From an uncultured Lachnospiraceae bacterium (GTDB taxonomy: Bacteria; Bacillota; Clostridia; Lachnospirales; Lachnospiraceae), in contig OMSM01000452.1 in the NCBI GenBank assembly GCA_900313745.1, forward strand, positions 1-6,848: a stretch of DNA of 6,848 bases, written 5' to 3'. The translations under genes and the position numbers were made by a program. Position 1 is the first letter of the stretch. Every line of letters starts with the position of its first letter. The notes beneath the pieces were generated by a model. It saw only the letters and a program-made list of their open reading frames with translations. It did no database searches and was not told the DNA's origin. Of the stretch, positions 5,104-6,848 are shown in pieces.

Positions 5104-6848
5104 ATGGCGCGCAACCGGATTAATGAAGACGAGATCCTGGAGGAACATTTTGACGCTGCCCAGTTAAAGCGCCTCTTCACTTATGTCGGCCCCTTCAGGA
5201 AAAAACTGATCATCGCGGCGGTGATCATGATCATCTCCAGCGCGATCTCCATGCTGCAGCCGCTCCTTATGAAGAACGTGATGGACACCATCAGCGACTA
5301 TTCCTTCCACGAGGGGATGACCGGCGCGGCCGCGATCCGCAGGATCATTCTCTTTGCCCTCGGGATGTTCGCGGTCTCCGTGACCTGCGCGATGATCACA
5401 AAGCTCAAGATCCATCTCACGGCGCAGGTCGGCCAGGGCGTCATCTACAACCTGAGGAGGGAGCTCTTCGTGCACCTTCAGGAGCTTCCTTTCTCCTACT
5501 ACGATGACAAGCCCCACGGAAAAATACAGGTCAGGGTGGTCAACTATGTCAACAACCTGAGCGACCTTCTCTCCAACGGACTGGTGAACACCATCACGGA
5601 CCTCTTCAGCCTGGTGTTCATCGTCTGCTTCATGCTCTATCTCAACGTGCGCTTTACGCTGATCTGCCTGTGCGGCCTGCCTATCCTGATCGGGATTATA
5701 TTCTTTATCAAAACCCGTCAGCACAGGGCGTGGCAGCTGCAGAGCAACAAGCAGTCCAACCTGAATGCATATATCGCGGAGAGCGTGAACGGCATCCGCG
5801 TGACCCAGAGTTTTGTCCGGGAGGACACGAATATCGGCCTGTTCAACGATCTGAACGGGCAGGCAAGGGACACCTGGATGAGCGCGGTGAAATTCAATTT
5901 CGTGCTCTGGCCGACGATAGACGTCATCACAGCGGTGACGACTTCCATCATCTATGTGCTCGGCATCAGCTGGCTGATGCGGGGCGAGACCGCGATCACG
6001 GTCGGCCTGCTCACCGCGTTTATCGGCTATCTCTCCCGGTTCTGGCAGCCGATTTCGACTCTGGCCAACTTCTATAACTCCATGCTGACCTCGATCTCCT
6101 ACATGGAGAGGATATTCGAGACCATCGATACCCCGGTCACGGTCAAGGATGCTCCCGGGGCGGGGAAAATGCCGGAGATCACCGGCGATGTGGAGTTTAA
6201 AAATGTCTGCTTCTCCTACGACGAGGGAGTCCGGGTTCTGGACAATGTCTCCTTCAGCGTAAAGGCGGGGCAGTCGTTCGCGATCGTCGGTCCCACCGGC
6301 GCGGGCAAAACCACCATCGTCAACCTGATCAGCCGCTTCTACAATGTGGACTCGGGGGAGATCCTGATCGACGGGACGAATATCGAGTCCGTGACCATCC
6401 GCTCATTAAGGGAGCAGATGGGCGTCATGATGCAGGACAGCTTCATCTTCTCCGGCACGATCATGGATAACATACGCTACGGCAACATGGAGGCCACCGA
6501 CGAGGATGTCATCAGGGCCGCGAAGACCGTCTGCGCCCATGATTTCATCGTCGGGCTGGAGAAGGGCTACCAGACCGAGGTCAACGAGAGAGGAAGCCGC
6601 CTGTCCGCAGGACAGAGGCAGCTGATATCCTTTGCCCGGGCAGTTCTGGCAGATCCGAAGATCCTCATCCTGGACGAGGCGACGAGCGCGATCGACACGG
6701 AGACGGAGATCCTGCTTCAGAAAGGCCTGCTGGAGATGCTCAAGGGGCGGACCAGTTTTGTCATTGCCCACAGGCTCTCCACGATCCGGGGGGCGGACTG
6801 CATCCTCTATGTCGACCACGGAAGGATCATCGAGCAGGGAACGCACGA
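5104..6848 (+). CDS. ABC half-exporter, catalytic-site subunit, truncated at window end
   Basis: The frame is open from ATG 5104 to the last base, 581 full codons; perhaps 20-40 residues are missing. The ATG follows the upstream TGA directly, with AAGGGGG (5089-5095) 8 nt before it, so the two subunits are translationally coupled. Membrane helices fall in about 34-56, 80-100, 163-180, 184-202, 272-292 and 297-316; the nucleotide-binding domain starts near 361. Motifs are Walker A GPTGAGKTT (396-404, Lys402), Q-loop Gln444, signature LSAGQ (500-504), Walker B ILILDE (520-525) with catalytic Glu525, and switch His556 (AHR). The ATP site is fully canonical while the signature carries Ala for Gly, the mirror image of its neighbour. 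The pair therefore has one consensus and one degenerate site, as in LmrCD, BmrCD and TM287/288. It would act as an inner-membrane heterodimeric efflux pump; the substrate is unknown. Confidence 0.95.
   Translation, partial: MARNRINEDEILEEHFDAAQLKRLFTYVGPFRKKLIIAAVIMIISSAISMLQPLLMKNVMDTISDYSFHEGMTGAAAIRRIILFALGMFAVSVTCAMITKLKIHLTAQVGQGVIYNLRRELFVHLQELPFSYYDDKPHGKIQVRVVNYVNNLSDLLSNGLVNTITDLFSLVFIVCFMLYLNVRFTLICLCGLPILIGIIFFIKTRQHRAWQLQSNKQSNLNAYIAESVNGIRVTQSFVREDTNIGLFNDLNGQARDTWMSAVKFNFVLWPTIDVITAVTTSIIYVLGISWLMRGETAITVGLLTAFIGYLSRFWQPISTLANFYNSMLTSISYMERIFETIDTPVTVKDAPGAGKMPEITGDVEFKNVCFSYDEGVRVLDNVSFSVKAGQSFAIVGPTGAGKTTIVNLISRFYNVDSGEILIDGTNIESVTIRSLREQMGVMMQDSFIFSGTIMDNIRYGNMEATDEDVIRAAKTVCAHDFIVGLEKGYQTEVNERGSRLSAGQRQLISFARAVLADPKILILDEATSAIDTETEILLQKGLLEMLKGRTSFVIAHRLSTIRGADCILYVDHGRIIEQGTH

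Noticed and set aside
5164..5724. Minus-strand 186-codon frame, and a similar one at 3847-4344
   Set aside because: Both lie opposite the membrane domains of the ABC genes and read as Asp/His/Val-rich antisense translations; no family is recognisable.
1..6848. CRISPR, toxin-antitoxin, phage defence or transposase system
   Set aside because: No spaced direct repeats, nuclease, integrase or transposase motifs were found; all coding space is explained by pilus, regulator and exporter genes.

Overview
The window reads as chromosomal DNA of a G+C-rich Gram-positive bacterium, most likely a gut Clostridia/Lachnospiraceae-type Firmicute. The grounds are sortase-anchored pilins of the streptococcal Spy0128 (FctA) type, a class B sortase, strong AGGAG-type ribosome binding sites, a TTG start, frequent AGG arginine codons and a paired half-transporter ABC exporter. 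Every gene I can support is on the + strand. The genus is inference; no marker gene fixes it.

Region 1 (1-2975) is the 3' part of a pilus or surface-fibre operon. It begins inside a Spy0128-like two-domain pilin (ends 894), followed with an ATGA overlap by a class B sortase (891-1679). Next come about 100 nt of three back-to-back hairpins (1675-1778), a second, smaller pilin-like protein with a TTG start (1802-2506), and a short stand-alone AraC-type regulator (2529-2975). A hairpin with a short T tract (3003-3037) closes the unit. The likely scheme is that the sortase links and anchors the two substrates, which share an unusual [AP]AATG motif instead of LPxTG, while the AraC protein controls the locus.

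Region 2 (2976-3261) is a non-coding gap holding the terminator, a few small GC-rich stem-loops, and an A+T-rich stretch with a plausible promoter (3127-3155).

Region 3 (3262-6848) encodes two adjacent ABC half-exporters whose reading frames abut (TGA then ATG). The first has a degenerate ATP site (Walker B Asp, switch-loop Gln) with a good LSGGQ signature. The second has a good ATP site (Glu, His) with a degenerate LSAGQ signature. That is the complementary pattern of an asymmetric heterodimeric exporter of the LmrCD/BmrCD/TM287-288 class. The second gene runs off the window.

The most interesting signals are these: all three Spy0128-like domains appear to have lost residues that form the intramolecular isopeptide bond in Spy0128; the sortase stop codon lies inside a palindromic element that fills the sortase-pilin gap; and both pilins share a divergent sorting motif. 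I see no CRISPR array, transposase, tRNA, rRNA or defence system.
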